This document shows positions 16,301 to 22,826 of a stretch of DNA of 36,213 bases, in pieces. The notes beneath the pieces were generated by a model. The model did no database searches. It saw nothing but the letters and a program-made list of their open reading frames with translations, and was not told where the DNA came from. The first letter of the stretch is position 1; each line of letters opens with the position of its first letter. The DNA lies in assembly GCA_026982335.1 (NCBI GenBank), contig JALSHH010000055.1, forward strand, positions 1-36,213. Reading direction: 5' to 3'. The stretch comes from Phycisphaerales bacterium (GTDB lineage Bacteria; Planctomycetota; Phycisphaerae; Phycisphaerales; UBA1924). The position numbers and the translations under genes are program-made.

Positions 16301-16390
16301 AACATCAAAGGAGAGACCAGTTTCGGATTCATCTTCCGTCCGGCGGGTTCGAGGGGCGATTTGCCAATTGATTCTTCATGGGGCGGATAA
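13334..16390 (+). CDS. LptD/OstA-like outer membrane protein
   Basis: This protein of 1018 aa has a signal peptide (RTTRLIAALAGSCLAMVAHAKA), so it enters the periplasm. The first part, to about residue 430, has beta-rich OstA/LptA-like repeats (IVIDGASSGGGS..., VYQDAA-type strands, PRMYLDVKNNKALMLDAVFW). From about residue 440 there is a long run of alternating strands ending in an outer-membrane beta-barrel pattern. The LptD hallmark PVLWLPGF is visible near residues 435-442. LptD inserts lipopolysaccharide into the outer leaflet. The start at 13334 is chosen because the signal peptide begins there; longer frames lack one. It is divergent from the YhaM-like gene and converges on purF. Other lpt genes are not in the window. 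Confidence 0.85.
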   Translation: MIQAPGKHKRTTRLIAALAGSCLAMVAHAKAVDSTEFALSISQPDAAGHTFDQINFPVEAVPGQIKLQARAGWLWREGQTHRIVLDRDVDVVLGDHRFLAVSANLWLRKIASDPERQGTRYQVYAIFEDLRSADGTITMKAQQLPVRGVIEIADSIVMKLDARFDEPPIAKTRVGRFFEETNVLYAQRVLGAPSPVAESEAIRPWAPDWVPPKPEVSDEQKTASFADARGDPRGPIFHPTGVFSVSIGGRIVIDGASSGGGSVITADGGVVVQYQDAANQQWIDFKAQRMVIYTTGDEPITGVGRLGVGQIEGIYLEGGVFAGDDQWSIRTPRMYLDVKNNKALMLDAVFWTTDQKTGMPLYVRAQSIRQRAQREFAAEKAKISNTAFFEPDLTIGVSDIKVTLHEDEGQDARDTRPHVTVEGKNVTLNVGNVPVLWLPGFKGDPSSFPLKQFTIEDTNRSGTAIKTRWNALSLLNLTAPPGLTIDLQLDYYADRGFGVGVMSDWMTREHRGGLFSYLLFDDNGTDITPSGRRIGRDGQTRGIFALHDIWEFTNAWTLVTELSYVSDEAFVGALFDQRGRTTEDFRNRLQIERLSDDTYFALELSTTANDFIVPEHLLQSPGYQVNKIPEARFVSLGKDLLPDFEPGLLTYAFEARAGMLRLAFSEVAASGYGFDTNSLADDAFGTAANTSLSDVFRAMGLDESMVARVDMRHELSARLDWGPIRVIPFVVGRATAYDSSFDAFSPGQHDEVRFWGSGGVTLSTTISKINNNAQSQFFDIHRLRHIIEPSITLWGSDSNFDANDVPIFDDDVEGLITGTSMRAAIDQTWQTKRGGIGRWRDVDVLKLRTEYVTTSDRAGKSRIPEYFSSRPELSNPGDYFGASAIWQPTEVLAFAGEIIYDLDLDETARASIGAIIEHRPWFTTSVEYREIQALDATFASLRARYRLTDKYALNTGLNYNFDLNDFQVFNAQILRRFQIGTLGTIIRYDNIKGETSFGFIFRPAGSRGDLPIDSSWGG

Positions 16391-16423
16391 AACCGCGGCG
16401 TTTGTGCAAGCCTATTACTTGGT

Positions 16424-17971
16424 TTAGCTGGTCTTGAACATGCTCATTTGCGATTTGGTTGCGACTTCGCACGCAACAGGATGATTCACATCCACGCGGT
16501 ACTGCCCGCTAAAGCACCCGGTGCAATAGTGCTCGGGGCTTTGGTTCATGACCGAGAGCATGCCCTCTTGGCTCAGGAAGTGCAGGGAGTCCACACCGAG
16601 GAAATCTGCGATTTCCTCGGTGCTTCGGTTGTGGGCGACGAGCTGATCCCGGTCGGCAAAGTCCACGCCAAAATAGCACGGGTGCTTGATCGGCGGGCAA
16701 GAAATCCGCAGGTGGATTTCTTTGGCGCCTGCTTCGCGAAGCTGGATCATTTTGAGACGGGTGGTCGTCCCGCGGACGATTGAATCATCGACGATGATGA
16801 GCCTTTGGTCGCGGACGACTTCGGAGATTACATTGAGTTTGAGTCGAACCGCAGCGGCCCGTTCTTCTTGTGTGGGTTTGATGAAGGTTCGTCCAACATA
16901 CCGATTGGGTACGATCCCTTCGCGGTAGGGAATCCCAGATTCAATTGCGTACCCATTGGCGGCGCTGCGTCCAGAGTCAGGCATGGGCATCACGAAGTCA
17001 GCTTCGACGAATGCTTCTTGGGCGAGTTGAGCACCAAATTGCTCCCGCGAAATTTGGACATTCTGTCCAAAGACATTCGAAGCCGGGTTGGCGAAATAGA
17101 CATGTTCAAATACACACTGGGCCAGTGGTTCTGATGGTGCAGCGAACTGACGAGACGAGACGCCGGCATTTGAGATCGTCACAATTTCGCCGGGTTCGAT
17201 TTCGCGGATAAACTTCGCGCCAATGACATCAAACGCGACCGTCTCCGAGGCAACGACCGCCTTGCCCGAGGGGAGTTCACCAAGGACCAAAGGCCTCCAT
17301 CCCCAAGGATCGCGTGCTGCTTCGATTCGATCGGGAAAGAGCATGACCAACGAAAAAGCACCCAGCAAGTTGCGCAGCGTCGCTGCAACGGGGTCAGGTG
17401 AATCACGCTGCTCGGGTGAAGCGAACAGGTGAACGATGATTTCGGTATCGGAGGTGGTATGGAACAATCGTCCGACGCGCGAGAGTTCTTTGCGCCATGC
17501 TTGCCCGTTGACGAGATTGCCGTTGTGTGCGATGGCGACGGGCCCATCGAAGGTGGTCTCGACCAAAGGCTGGGCGTTGCAGAGCTTCGATCCCCCCGCG
17601 GTTGAATACCGATTGTGTCCGATCACGCCTCGGTTGGAATCCGGAGCGCTTTTGTAATTGTAATGTGCCTCAAGTTTGGTGATGGATTGGCGTGGAAAGA
17701 CATCAATGACCAGCCCTTGTCCGGTGTGGGATTCGATGATTTGCCCATCGGTGACAGCGATTCCGGCAGCCTCCTGCCCGCGATGCTGCTGGGCGTAGAG
17801 CCCAAGATAAGTCTTGCGGACTGCATCGGGATCATCCCAGATGCCGAACACCCCGCACTTTTCTTTGGGTTGATCGCTGGGGAAAATGGGGGTGGCCTGA
17901 TGATTTGGGCACGCGCGCGTCCCCGGTGTTGGCTGATTCGATGAGACGGGTAGAGAAAAACTCGTCGGCAT
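16424..17971 (-). CDS. purF: Amidophosphoribosyltransferase
   Basis: This 515-aa enzyme makes the first committed step of purine synthesis: PRPP plus glutamine gives phosphoribosylamine. The N-terminal nucleophile cysteine is at residue 39 (KEKCGVFGIWDD) after a propeptide that is removed in the family. The glutaminase motifs QQHRGQEAAGI and GHNRYSTAG follow. The PRPP-binding loop LIIVDDSIVRGTT and the AKEIHLRISCPPIKHPCYFGVD segment are in the C-terminal phosphoribosyltransferase half. GGAG lies about 7 bases upstream of the ATG. It is monocistronic and converges with the LptD-like gene after a 33-base gap. Confidence 0.97.
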   Translation of the reverse strand: MPTSFSLPVSSNQPTPGTRACPNHQATPIFPSDQPKEKCGVFGIWDDPDAVRKTYLGLYAQQHRGQEAAGIAVTDGQIIESHTGQGLVIDVFPRQSITKLEAHYNYKSAPDSNRGVIGHNRYSTAGGSKLCNAQPLVETTFDGPVAIAHNGNLVNGQAWRKELSRVGRLFHTTSDTEIIVHLFASPEQRDSPDPVAATLRNLLGAFSLVMLFPDRIEAARDPWGWRPLVLGELPSGKAVVASETVAFDVIGAKFIREIEPGEIVTISNAGVSSRQFAAPSEPLAQCVFEHVYFANPASNVFGQNVQISREQFGAQLAQEAFVEADFVMPMPDSGRSAANGYAIESGIPYREGIVPNRYVGRTFIKPTQEERAAAVRLKLNVISEVVRDQRLIIVDDSIVRGTTTRLKMIQLREAGAKEIHLRISCPPIKHPCYFGVDFADRDQLVAHNRSTEEIADFLGVDSLHFLSQEGMLSVMNQSPEHYCTGCFSGQYRVDVNHPVACEVATKSQMSMFKTS

Positions 17972-18051
17972 GAACAGGCTCCGATCACGAGATTGCGTGG
18001 ATCAGTGGCAGAAGAGAAAGAGTCTAGGGCCGATGAGAAAACTTCGACGAA

Positions 18052-18984
18052 CTAAAGCGGATCAATATTTTCGACCTGAGGACAAAGCCCCTCGCCGGCT
18101 GCCCGGCCGAGAAAACTTCTGATCGCATCGCGCCCGATTTCACCCATATCAAGGGTCAAGCCCGAGACATACATCGCCAAGTATCGATCAACCAATTTCG
18201 GATCATCCCATTCAGTCCGATCGCCCTTGTTGAGTTGAAGATACATCCGCGATGCTTCGCCCATTTTCACACAGCACTGGACGGATGCGTTGAGCACATT
18301 GGCCAATGCTTGGCAGGTACCCTGCCCATACTGGTCGTCCAGATCGCGCCGAATGACATTGAGCCCTAAAGGCAAGGGTTTGCCCGTTTGCCCATGCCAC
18401 CATTTGCCCAGATCCCCAATCTCACGCAATCCCATCTCCGCATAAGTCAATTGGGCTTCATGGATGAGCAAACCCGCATCAACCCATCCGTCAGCAACGG
18501 CATCGGGGATATCGGAAAAGAGCATCTCTTGGTGTTCAAATGCGCCGATCGCCATGCGGAGTCCCATGTAGGCCGAGGTGTTGATCCCGGGGATGCCGAT
18601 GGTAGGGTTTAAGTTCTTGAGATCATCAAGAGTCTGGAATGGAGAGTTCACAGCGACGACGATGCGTGGGCCATAGTTCTCGCCGAAGGACCCACCTGAA
18701 GTCGTCATGGCGTATCGGTCGGCGATCATCGGATAGGTCGCGCACGAGATCGCGGTGATGTCGTAGGCTGAATCATCCCCAATCACCAACTTGTTGAGTT
18801 CCTCGACATCCCGGGCGAGGAGATTGAACCGAAACCGCCCGGTTTCAACTTGAGGCTTGCCCAGATCGCCAGTGATTGGAGTGCCGTCAGGATGCCGAAC
18901 GCCGACGAGCGGCCACCACATCACCAGATCGTCCGAATCGGGTGAATGGGCGAGGTTGAGGGTGATGGTGTCGGTCGTGGGCAT
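18052..18984 (-). CDS. mqnD: 1,4-dihydroxy-6-naphthoate synthase (futalosine pathway)
   Basis: This 310-aa protein matches MqnD, which cleaves cyclic dehypoxanthine futalosine to 1,4-dihydroxy-6-naphthoate on the way to menaquinone. The family motif near the N-terminus, LNLAHSPDSDDLVMWWPL, is clear, as are AYDITAISCATYPMIADRYAMTTSGGSFGENYGPRIV (substrate-binding core), PGINTSAYMGLRM, and GLLIHEAQLTY. A periplasmic-binding-protein type II fold is expected, but there is no signal peptide. The ATG at 18984 is chosen; a GTG at 19020 would add 12 residues (MPPKKNNTYPLP) without a better ribosome site. Partners (mqnA, mqnC, mqnE) are not in the window. Confidence 0.9.
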   Translation of the reverse strand: MPTTDTITLNLAHSPDSDDLVMWWPLVGVRHPDGTPITGDLGKPQVETGRFRFNLLARDVEELNKLVIGDDSAYDITAISCATYPMIADRYAMTTSGGSFGENYGPRIVVAVNSPFQTLDDLKNLNPTIGIPGINTSAYMGLRMAIGAFEHQEMLFSDIPDAVADGWVDAGLLIHEAQLTYAEMGLREIGDLGKWWHGQTGKPLPLGLNVIRRDLDDQYGQGTCQALANVLNASVQCCVKMGEASRMYLQLNKGDRTEWDDPKLVDRYLAMYVSGLTLDMGEIGRDAIRSFLGRAAGEGLCPQVENIDPL

Positions 18985-19034
18985 AGGGAGAGGGTAGGTG
19001 TTGTTTTTCTTGGGTGGCACAGACTTGAGGTTTT

Positions 19035-19403
19035 CTAATATCGTTTGATGGTTGGGTCAATTTTGAGTGACCACCAGTTAATCCCCCCTGCGACCGATCG
19101 GGCACCAGTGAGTCCTTGCTCTTGGAGATACACGGCCACATCGAGCGATCGACGGCCGGTCCGACACAGCACTGCAATGATGGTGTCTTCATCGACCTCG
19201 AGCTCGTTAATCCGGGAAGCGAGCTCACCCATCGGGATATGCACGGCCCCGTCGATCGATGAAATTTCAAGTTCGTGGGCTTCGCGGATGTCGATCAGGA
19301 GGAAATCCGTATCTCCAGAATCTTCGTGCAGTGAGGCGGTGTCGGGGACGGAGATTTCAAGTGTGGGCTGGAATGCCCAGCCGGGTGGATTGACATCATT
19401 CAT
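19035..19403 (-). CDS. Rhodanese-domain protein, single domain
   Basis: This 122-aa protein is a single rhodanese domain. The active-site loop CRTGRR has its catalytic cysteine at residue 80, and DIREAHELEISSIDGAVHIP is the family's N-terminal motif. The C-terminal AGGINWW matches the common GG-x-x-x-W end. Such proteins carry or transfer sulfane sulfur; the acceptor is unknown. No signal peptide is seen, so it is probably cytoplasmic. It overlaps the end of the upstream lipoprotein gene by 8 bases and is likely co-translated with it. mqnD follows after about 50 bases. Confidence 0.92.
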   Translation of the reverse strand: MNDVNPPGWAFQPTLEISVPDTASLHEDSGDTDFLLIDIREAHELEISSIDGAVHIPMGELASRINELEVDEDTIIAVLCRTGRRSLDVAVYLQEQGLTGARSVAGGINWWSLKIDPTIKRY

Positions 19404-19950
19404 CGGTTGGCTCCATGGTTTGGGAAGAAGTAGGGTGTCCCGATGACCATGTATTTGCAGTCTCGGTGCGCTTCCAAGGTTGTGGCGAGATCAGAGGCGC
19501 GGTAAGTTTGCCGGTGAAGGTCAAATACCCAATTGCGTAGGGGGTGCCGAGGAATGATCGTCCATACTCGTTGATGGCAATAAGGATATCTTCGATCCAA
19601 GTGGTCGTTTGGGGTTTGAGGGCATCGGCCGGGGTGGGATACCGCCCATAGACCCGAGGCGAGACAGTGCGTTTGATCGGCGCGAATACCCGAAGCATCG
19701 GCGAATGCACGACACCATCCATCGGGGCGAGGTACTGTGTGGGCGTCCAAGCGCTCTTGGGCTTGGGCGTGGTTGCCAGCAGGTGCTGGGCTGGCCGATC
19801 GAGGGCGGCAGGGGGCGATGGGATTGATCGGAAGGTGGGGGAGATGTATGAGCCTCCGAGGGTCGGTCGACTATTGAGCGGCTGGGTGCATCCGGCGAGC
19901 AAAACCAAGATCATCGGCATGAGCATGAGGAGGATGCGTAAGTAGTTCAT
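19396..19950 (-). CDS. Putative lipoprotein, 184 aa
   Basis: The start at 19950 (MNYLRILLMLMPMILVLLAGC) gives a classic lipoprotein signal peptide with lipobox LLAGC and the cysteine at about residue 21. The mature protein is basic and proline/threonine rich and carries two recognisable stretches, PTQYLAPMDGVVHSP and TWIEDILIAINEYGRSFLGTPYAIGYLTFTGK. I know no family for it. It is likely anchored to a cell membrane and extends into the periplasm. The rhodanese gene overlaps its 3' end. Divergent from smpB, with about 65 bases between starts. Confidence 0.78.
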   Translation of the reverse strand: MNYLRILLMLMPMILVLLAGCTQPLNSRPTLGGSYISPTFRSIPSPPAALDRPAQHLLATTPKPKSAWTPTQYLAPMDGVVHSPMLRVFAPIKRTVSPRVYGRYPTPADALKPQTTTWIEDILIAINEYGRSFLGTPYAIGYLTFTGKLTAPLISPQPWKRTETANTWSSGHPTSSQTMEPTDE

Positions 19951-20014
19951 AGAGTCATCATACACACGCCGATTCGGGAGCACCGCCCGTCAAATGGCTA
20001 TGCTTGGGGTGCAA

Positions 20015-20509
20015 ATGGCCAAGAAGAACAAGCACAGCAAGAAATCCAAGCAGGGTCCGCCGAGTTTCAACAATCGGCGGGCGCTCTATGACTACTTCGT
20101 TGTTGATACAATGGAAGTCGGGATCGTACTCGAAGGTTCGGAGGTCAAAGCCATTCGTGAGGGGAGTTGCTCACTCAAAGAGGGGTATATTAGTGTCGAC
20201 CTTGAGCCTCCTAGGTTGACGCTCCATCAGGTCGATATTGGTGTCTATCAGCCTGCGGGTCAGTTGAACCATATTCCCAAGCGAGATCGTGTTCTGCTGG
20301 CCAAGAAAAAAGAGATATTGAAACTGGCGCGCGAAGTTGATCAAAAGGGTGTGACACTGGTGCCTTTGGAAATGTATTTTTCACACGGGCTTGTCAAGAT
20401 CAAACTCGCAATTGCCAAAGGCAAAGCTCAGCACGATAAGCGCAAAGCAATCGCCGATCGTGAAAATCAGCGTGATCTTCAGCGGGCGATGTCGAAGTAT
20501 TCGAGTTGA
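20015..20509 (+). CDS. smpB: SsrA-binding protein (tmRNA-binding)
   Basis: This 164-aa basic protein matches SmpB, which carries tmRNA to stalled ribosomes for trans-translation. It shows NNRRALYDYFVVDTMEVGIVLEGSEVKAIREG, with the family's GIxLxGxEVKxIR motif. PKRDRVLLAKKKEI and GVTLVPLEMYF...GLVKIKLAIAKGK, the rest of the core, lie in order. The C-terminal tail KRKAIADRENQRDLQRAMSKY is the helix that reaches into the mRNA channel. The ATG at 20015 is chosen because MAKKNKHSKK is a typical SmpB start; an upstream ATG at 19994 would add seven residues. ssrA itself is not in the window. Confidence 0.95.
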   Translation: MAKKNKHSKKSKQGPPSFNNRRALYDYFVVDTMEVGIVLEGSEVKAIREGSCSLKEGYISVDLEPPRLTLHQVDIGVYQPAGQLNHIPKRDRVLLAKKKEILKLAREVDQKGVTLVPLEMYFSHGLVKIKLAIAKGKAQHDKRKAIADRENQRDLQRAMSKYSS

Positions 20510-20521
20510 ATGAACCACGCA

Positions 20522-20544
20522 GGCCCGGCTGGGCGAGCCGGGCC
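20522..20544. terminator. Hairpin between convergent smpB and atpC
   Basis: The perfect 9-bp stem GGCCCGGCT / AGCCGGGCC has a 5-base loop. It lies 12 bases after smpB and 10 bases before the end of atpC on the other strand. It probably serves both genes, but there is no strong T-run on either side. Confidence 0.65.
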
Positions 20545-20554
20545 ACCGAAAGAA

Positions 20555-20998
20555 TCAGATGCCGACCGCTTTGGAGTTCTTCGCCATGGCGAGCATGAGT
20601 TTGGCGCGTTCTTTTTCGCGTGTGATGCGTTCGACAGCTTCGAGTTTGTTGGGGGCATCATCAGGTACAACGCGGGCCTCGGCTTCGGCCAAAGCGGCAC
20701 GGGCATCCGTTTCGATGATTTCTTCCGCAGCGACGGCAAACTCGGCGAGGATCACCAGTTCGTTGTTGCCCATTTCGAGGAACCCGCCTTCGACGAGGTA
20801 CTCGCGTGATCCTGCCCCGGCATCACTTGGGAAATCGAGGCGGAGCTTGCCTAGACCCAGACGGGAGACCAGCGAGGCGCTGCCATGCTGGAAACCGATC
20901 AAGCCGTCCCACGCGGGGACAGAGGCATAGGTAACCTGTTCGTTGAGCAACTCGGCACTGGGGGTGACGAGACGGCATGTGATGGTGGTGTCAGCCAA
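20555..20998 (-). CDS. atpC: F0F1 ATP synthase epsilon subunit (TTG start)
   Basis: This 147-aa protein is the epsilon subunit, which links the central stalk to the c-ring and can inhibit ATP hydrolysis. The N-terminal beta barrel shows ITCRLVTPSAELLNEQVTYASVPAWDGLIGFQHGSASLVSRLG. The C-terminal helical pair contains AEEIIETDARAALAEAEAR and NKLEAVERITREKERAKLMLAMA. The start is inferred as TTG at 20998, with GGAAGG about 8 bases upstream; a longer frame to 21106 adds sequence foreign to the family. Its usual partners atpA, atpG and atpD are not next to it; the upstream gene is a PH-domain protein. Confidence 0.92.
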   Translation of the reverse strand: MADTTITCRLVTPSAELLNEQVTYASVPAWDGLIGFQHGSASLVSRLGLGKLRLDFPSDAGAGSREYLVEGGFLEMGNNELVILAEFAVAAEEIIETDARAALAEAEARVVPDDAPNKLEAVERITREKERAKLMLAMAKNSKAVGI

Positions 20999-21133
20999 CG
21001 CACAATCCTTCCAATAACGCGCCTCGATGAGCCGGTCGCATCCATCTGCGAGTCGGCTCAGGCGGGTGCAATGATAGCCCGGAGAGCGGCAACGGGCAGT
21101 AGGCAATGGACAATGGGGGAGAGGAGAGGGGAT

Positions 21134-21697
21134 TTATTCTTGTTCGGCAAGTCCACGCTCGATCCGATGGAGGGCATCGCGGATTTCGATCAAGAGTTGG
21201 GTACTCTGGACATCGATGATGGGGGTAGCAGCGGGGAATTGAGCAACCGCGGGGGTTGGCAATGCACCCAAGGCTGCCCGATCGCGTTGTTCGAGGACAG
21301 CTTTGCGGAAGTCCTTGGTATCGACGATCCCGATGATATTGACCAATGAGCCTCCGGTCGGGGAGGATTGTCCTGCGGTTTCGACCTTGAACCCGTGGAG
21401 CCCGAAGTGGCGCATGATCGGGCCTTGGAAGAGCTGGAGGTCGGTAATTTTCTCGAGCGGGATCGTGGATTCGGTCTTGTTGAAGATGCCCTTCTTGATG
21501 TCGAGTGTCCGCTCGGTGAGGACACAACTCATGTTTTCGAGGTATTTGTCGATGAACAGACGGGCGATGATGACATAGAGGATCGCCAGCGGGATCGTGA
21601 CGACCAAGAGAACCAAGATCAGCACTGGCTGCCAAATCCAGTAGGATTTGACTTTGGGATCGAACTCGGCTTGGCGGAGGATGGTTGGTTCAGTCAT
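21134..21697 (-). CDS. PH-domain membrane protein (YdbS/bPH2-like)
   Basis: This 187-aa protein has one to two membrane helices at residues about 22-46 (IWQPVLILVLLVVTIPLAILYVII). A bacterial PH domain (bPH2, as in YdbS/YdbT) follows: YLENMSCVLTERTLDIKKGIFNKTESTIPLEKITDLQLFQGPIMRHFGLHGFKVETAG. The C-terminal tail (ATPIIDVQSTQLLIEIRDALHRIERGL) is predicted helical and may be a coiled coil. The function of this family is unclear; some are linked to secretion and stress of the envelope. It is not obviously linked to atpC, which follows it on the same strand. Divergent from the FecCD permease. Confidence 0.82.
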   Translation of the reverse strand: MTEPTILRQAEFDPKVKSYWIWQPVLILVLLVVTIPLAILYVIIARLFIDKYLENMSCVLTERTLDIKKGIFNKTESTIPLEKITDLQLFQGPIMRHFGLHGFKVETAGQSSPTGGSLVNIIGIVDTKDFRKAVLEQRDRAALGALPTPAVAQFPAATPIIDVQSTQLLIEIRDALHRIERGLAEQE

Positions 21698-21744
21698 CGA
21701 ACCAGTGTATCACCCTTTGGATGCCTGTGGGTATAGGCTTGGGT

Positions 21745-22704
21745 ATGAATCGACGGGGAATCTGGACTATTTCTGGCTTGGCGATATTTTGCGTGGGGAT
21801 CGCGGTGCTTCGGCTTATGGTCGGGAGCAATGGTTTCGGATTCTCGGACAACCAAACGATCATGGACCTTCGGTTTAACCGGGTTGCGGTGGGGGGGATT
21901 GTTGGGGCATCGCTGGGGTTGGGGGGGGCGTTGTTGCAATCGCTGTTGCGGAATCCGTTGGCGGCTCCGGGATTGATGGGGCTCAGCGCCGGGGCCGGGT
22001 TCGCGGTCACCTTGACGACCTTGATCGCAGGCACAGCCATCAGTGCTTCGGCTGCGGCCTTCCCCGCGCTTGGGGGGGCGATTGGGGTGCTGATTCTGGT
22101 GTGGATATTGAGCCAACGCCGGGGATTGATCGATCCAGTGATGATGATCCTGATCGGCGTGATTGTCTCTGTGATTCTGGGCGCAGCGACGATGCTCCTC
22201 GCGTCGATGATGCCTGATCGTGGGTTTTCGATCTCGCGGTGGATGATGGGGATGCTGCGTGAGGACATTGAGCTTCGGGATATCTGGATTGCAGGGGGGA
22301 TATTGGTTTTGATTGTTGGGTGGAGTTTCATCGCAGCGCGATCATTCGATGCGATGGCACTCTCCGAAGACGAAGCCCGATCCGTCGGCGTGCGGATTGG
22401 GATGATCCGATTCGGTCAGCTTGTCGGGGCGGGTGCGCTGACCGCGATCAGTATTGTGCTCGCGGGGCCGATCGGGTTTGTAGGGTTGGTGTGTCCGCAT
22501 ATCGTGCGGGTGCTCGCGGGGCCTGTGCATCGTTCATTGGTGATCGGCTCGGCGTTGTGTGGCTTTGCGTTGGTCGTCGGGGCCGATACCTTTGTGCGAT
22601 TGGTGACGACCGATGCCGGTCGGATTCCGATTGGGGTCGTGACTTCGTTGATTGGTGGGCCTGTGTTTTTGGTGTTGCTGCTTCGGCAGAGGCGATCGGC
22701 GTAA
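21745..22704 (+). CDS. FecCD-family ABC transporter permease (iron/siderophore or B12 type)
   Basis: This 319-aa protein has about nine hydrophobic segments and matches the FecCD/BtuC permease family. Motifs are RFNRVAVGGIVGASLGLGGALLQSLLRNPLAAPGLMGLSAGAGFAVTL, SRWMMGML, LSEDEARSVGVRI, and the C-terminal GPIGFVGLVCPHIVR, which contacts the ATPase. The family imports ferric siderophores, haem or cobalamin. The start at 21745 is chosen because it gives the shortest frame with the full set of helices; ATGs at 21685 and 21721 are possible. Its ATP-binding and substrate-binding partners are not adjacent, so the ligand cannot be named; the two B12-dependent enzymes here make B12 a plausible guess only. 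Confidence 0.9.
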   Translation: MNRRGIWTISGLAIFCVGIAVLRLMVGSNGFGFSDNQTIMDLRFNRVAVGGIVGASLGLGGALLQSLLRNPLAAPGLMGLSAGAGFAVTLTTLIAGTAISASAAAFPALGGAIGVLILVWILSQRRGLIDPVMMILIGVIVSVILGAATMLLASMMPDRGFSISRWMMGMLREDIELRDIWIAGGILVLIVGWSFIAARSFDAMALSEDEARSVGVRIGMIRFGQLVGAGALTAISIVLAGPIGFVGLVCPHIVRVLAGPVHRSLVIGSALCGFALVVGADTFVRLVTTDAGRIPIGVVTSLIGGPVFLVLLLRQRRSA

Positions 22705-22727
22705 TCCGAGTGTTCGGACTTTGGTGG

Positions 22728-22747
22728 CCCGGCTCGCCGAGCCCGGG
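22728..22747 (+). terminator. Hairpin terminator after the permease gene
   Basis: CCCGGCTCG / CGAGCCCGGG pair with one bulged base and are followed by TTTCCTC on the plus strand. It lies 23 bases after the permease stop. Confidence 0.65.
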
Positions 22748-22777
22748 TTTCCTCAATGTATAAAACAGTCTCGAAGA

Positions 22778-22798
22778 ACCCGGTTCGGCGAACCGGGT
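22778..22798 (-). terminator. Hairpin terminator after metH
   Basis: The perfect 9-bp stem ACCCGGTTC / GAACCGGGT has a 3-base loop. It lies about 28 bases after the metH stop on the minus strand, followed by TTCTTCG. The CCGG core resembles the hairpins at 20522, 22728 and 26434. Confidence 0.65.
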
Positions 22799-22826
22799 GG
22801 AGTAGGCTCAATGCCCATTCCCTCTC

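Noticed and set aside
21895..21932. G7 and G8 runs in the FecCD permease gene as further phase-variation tracts
   Set aside because: They are short, lie in conserved glycine codons and are within the range expected for this base composition.
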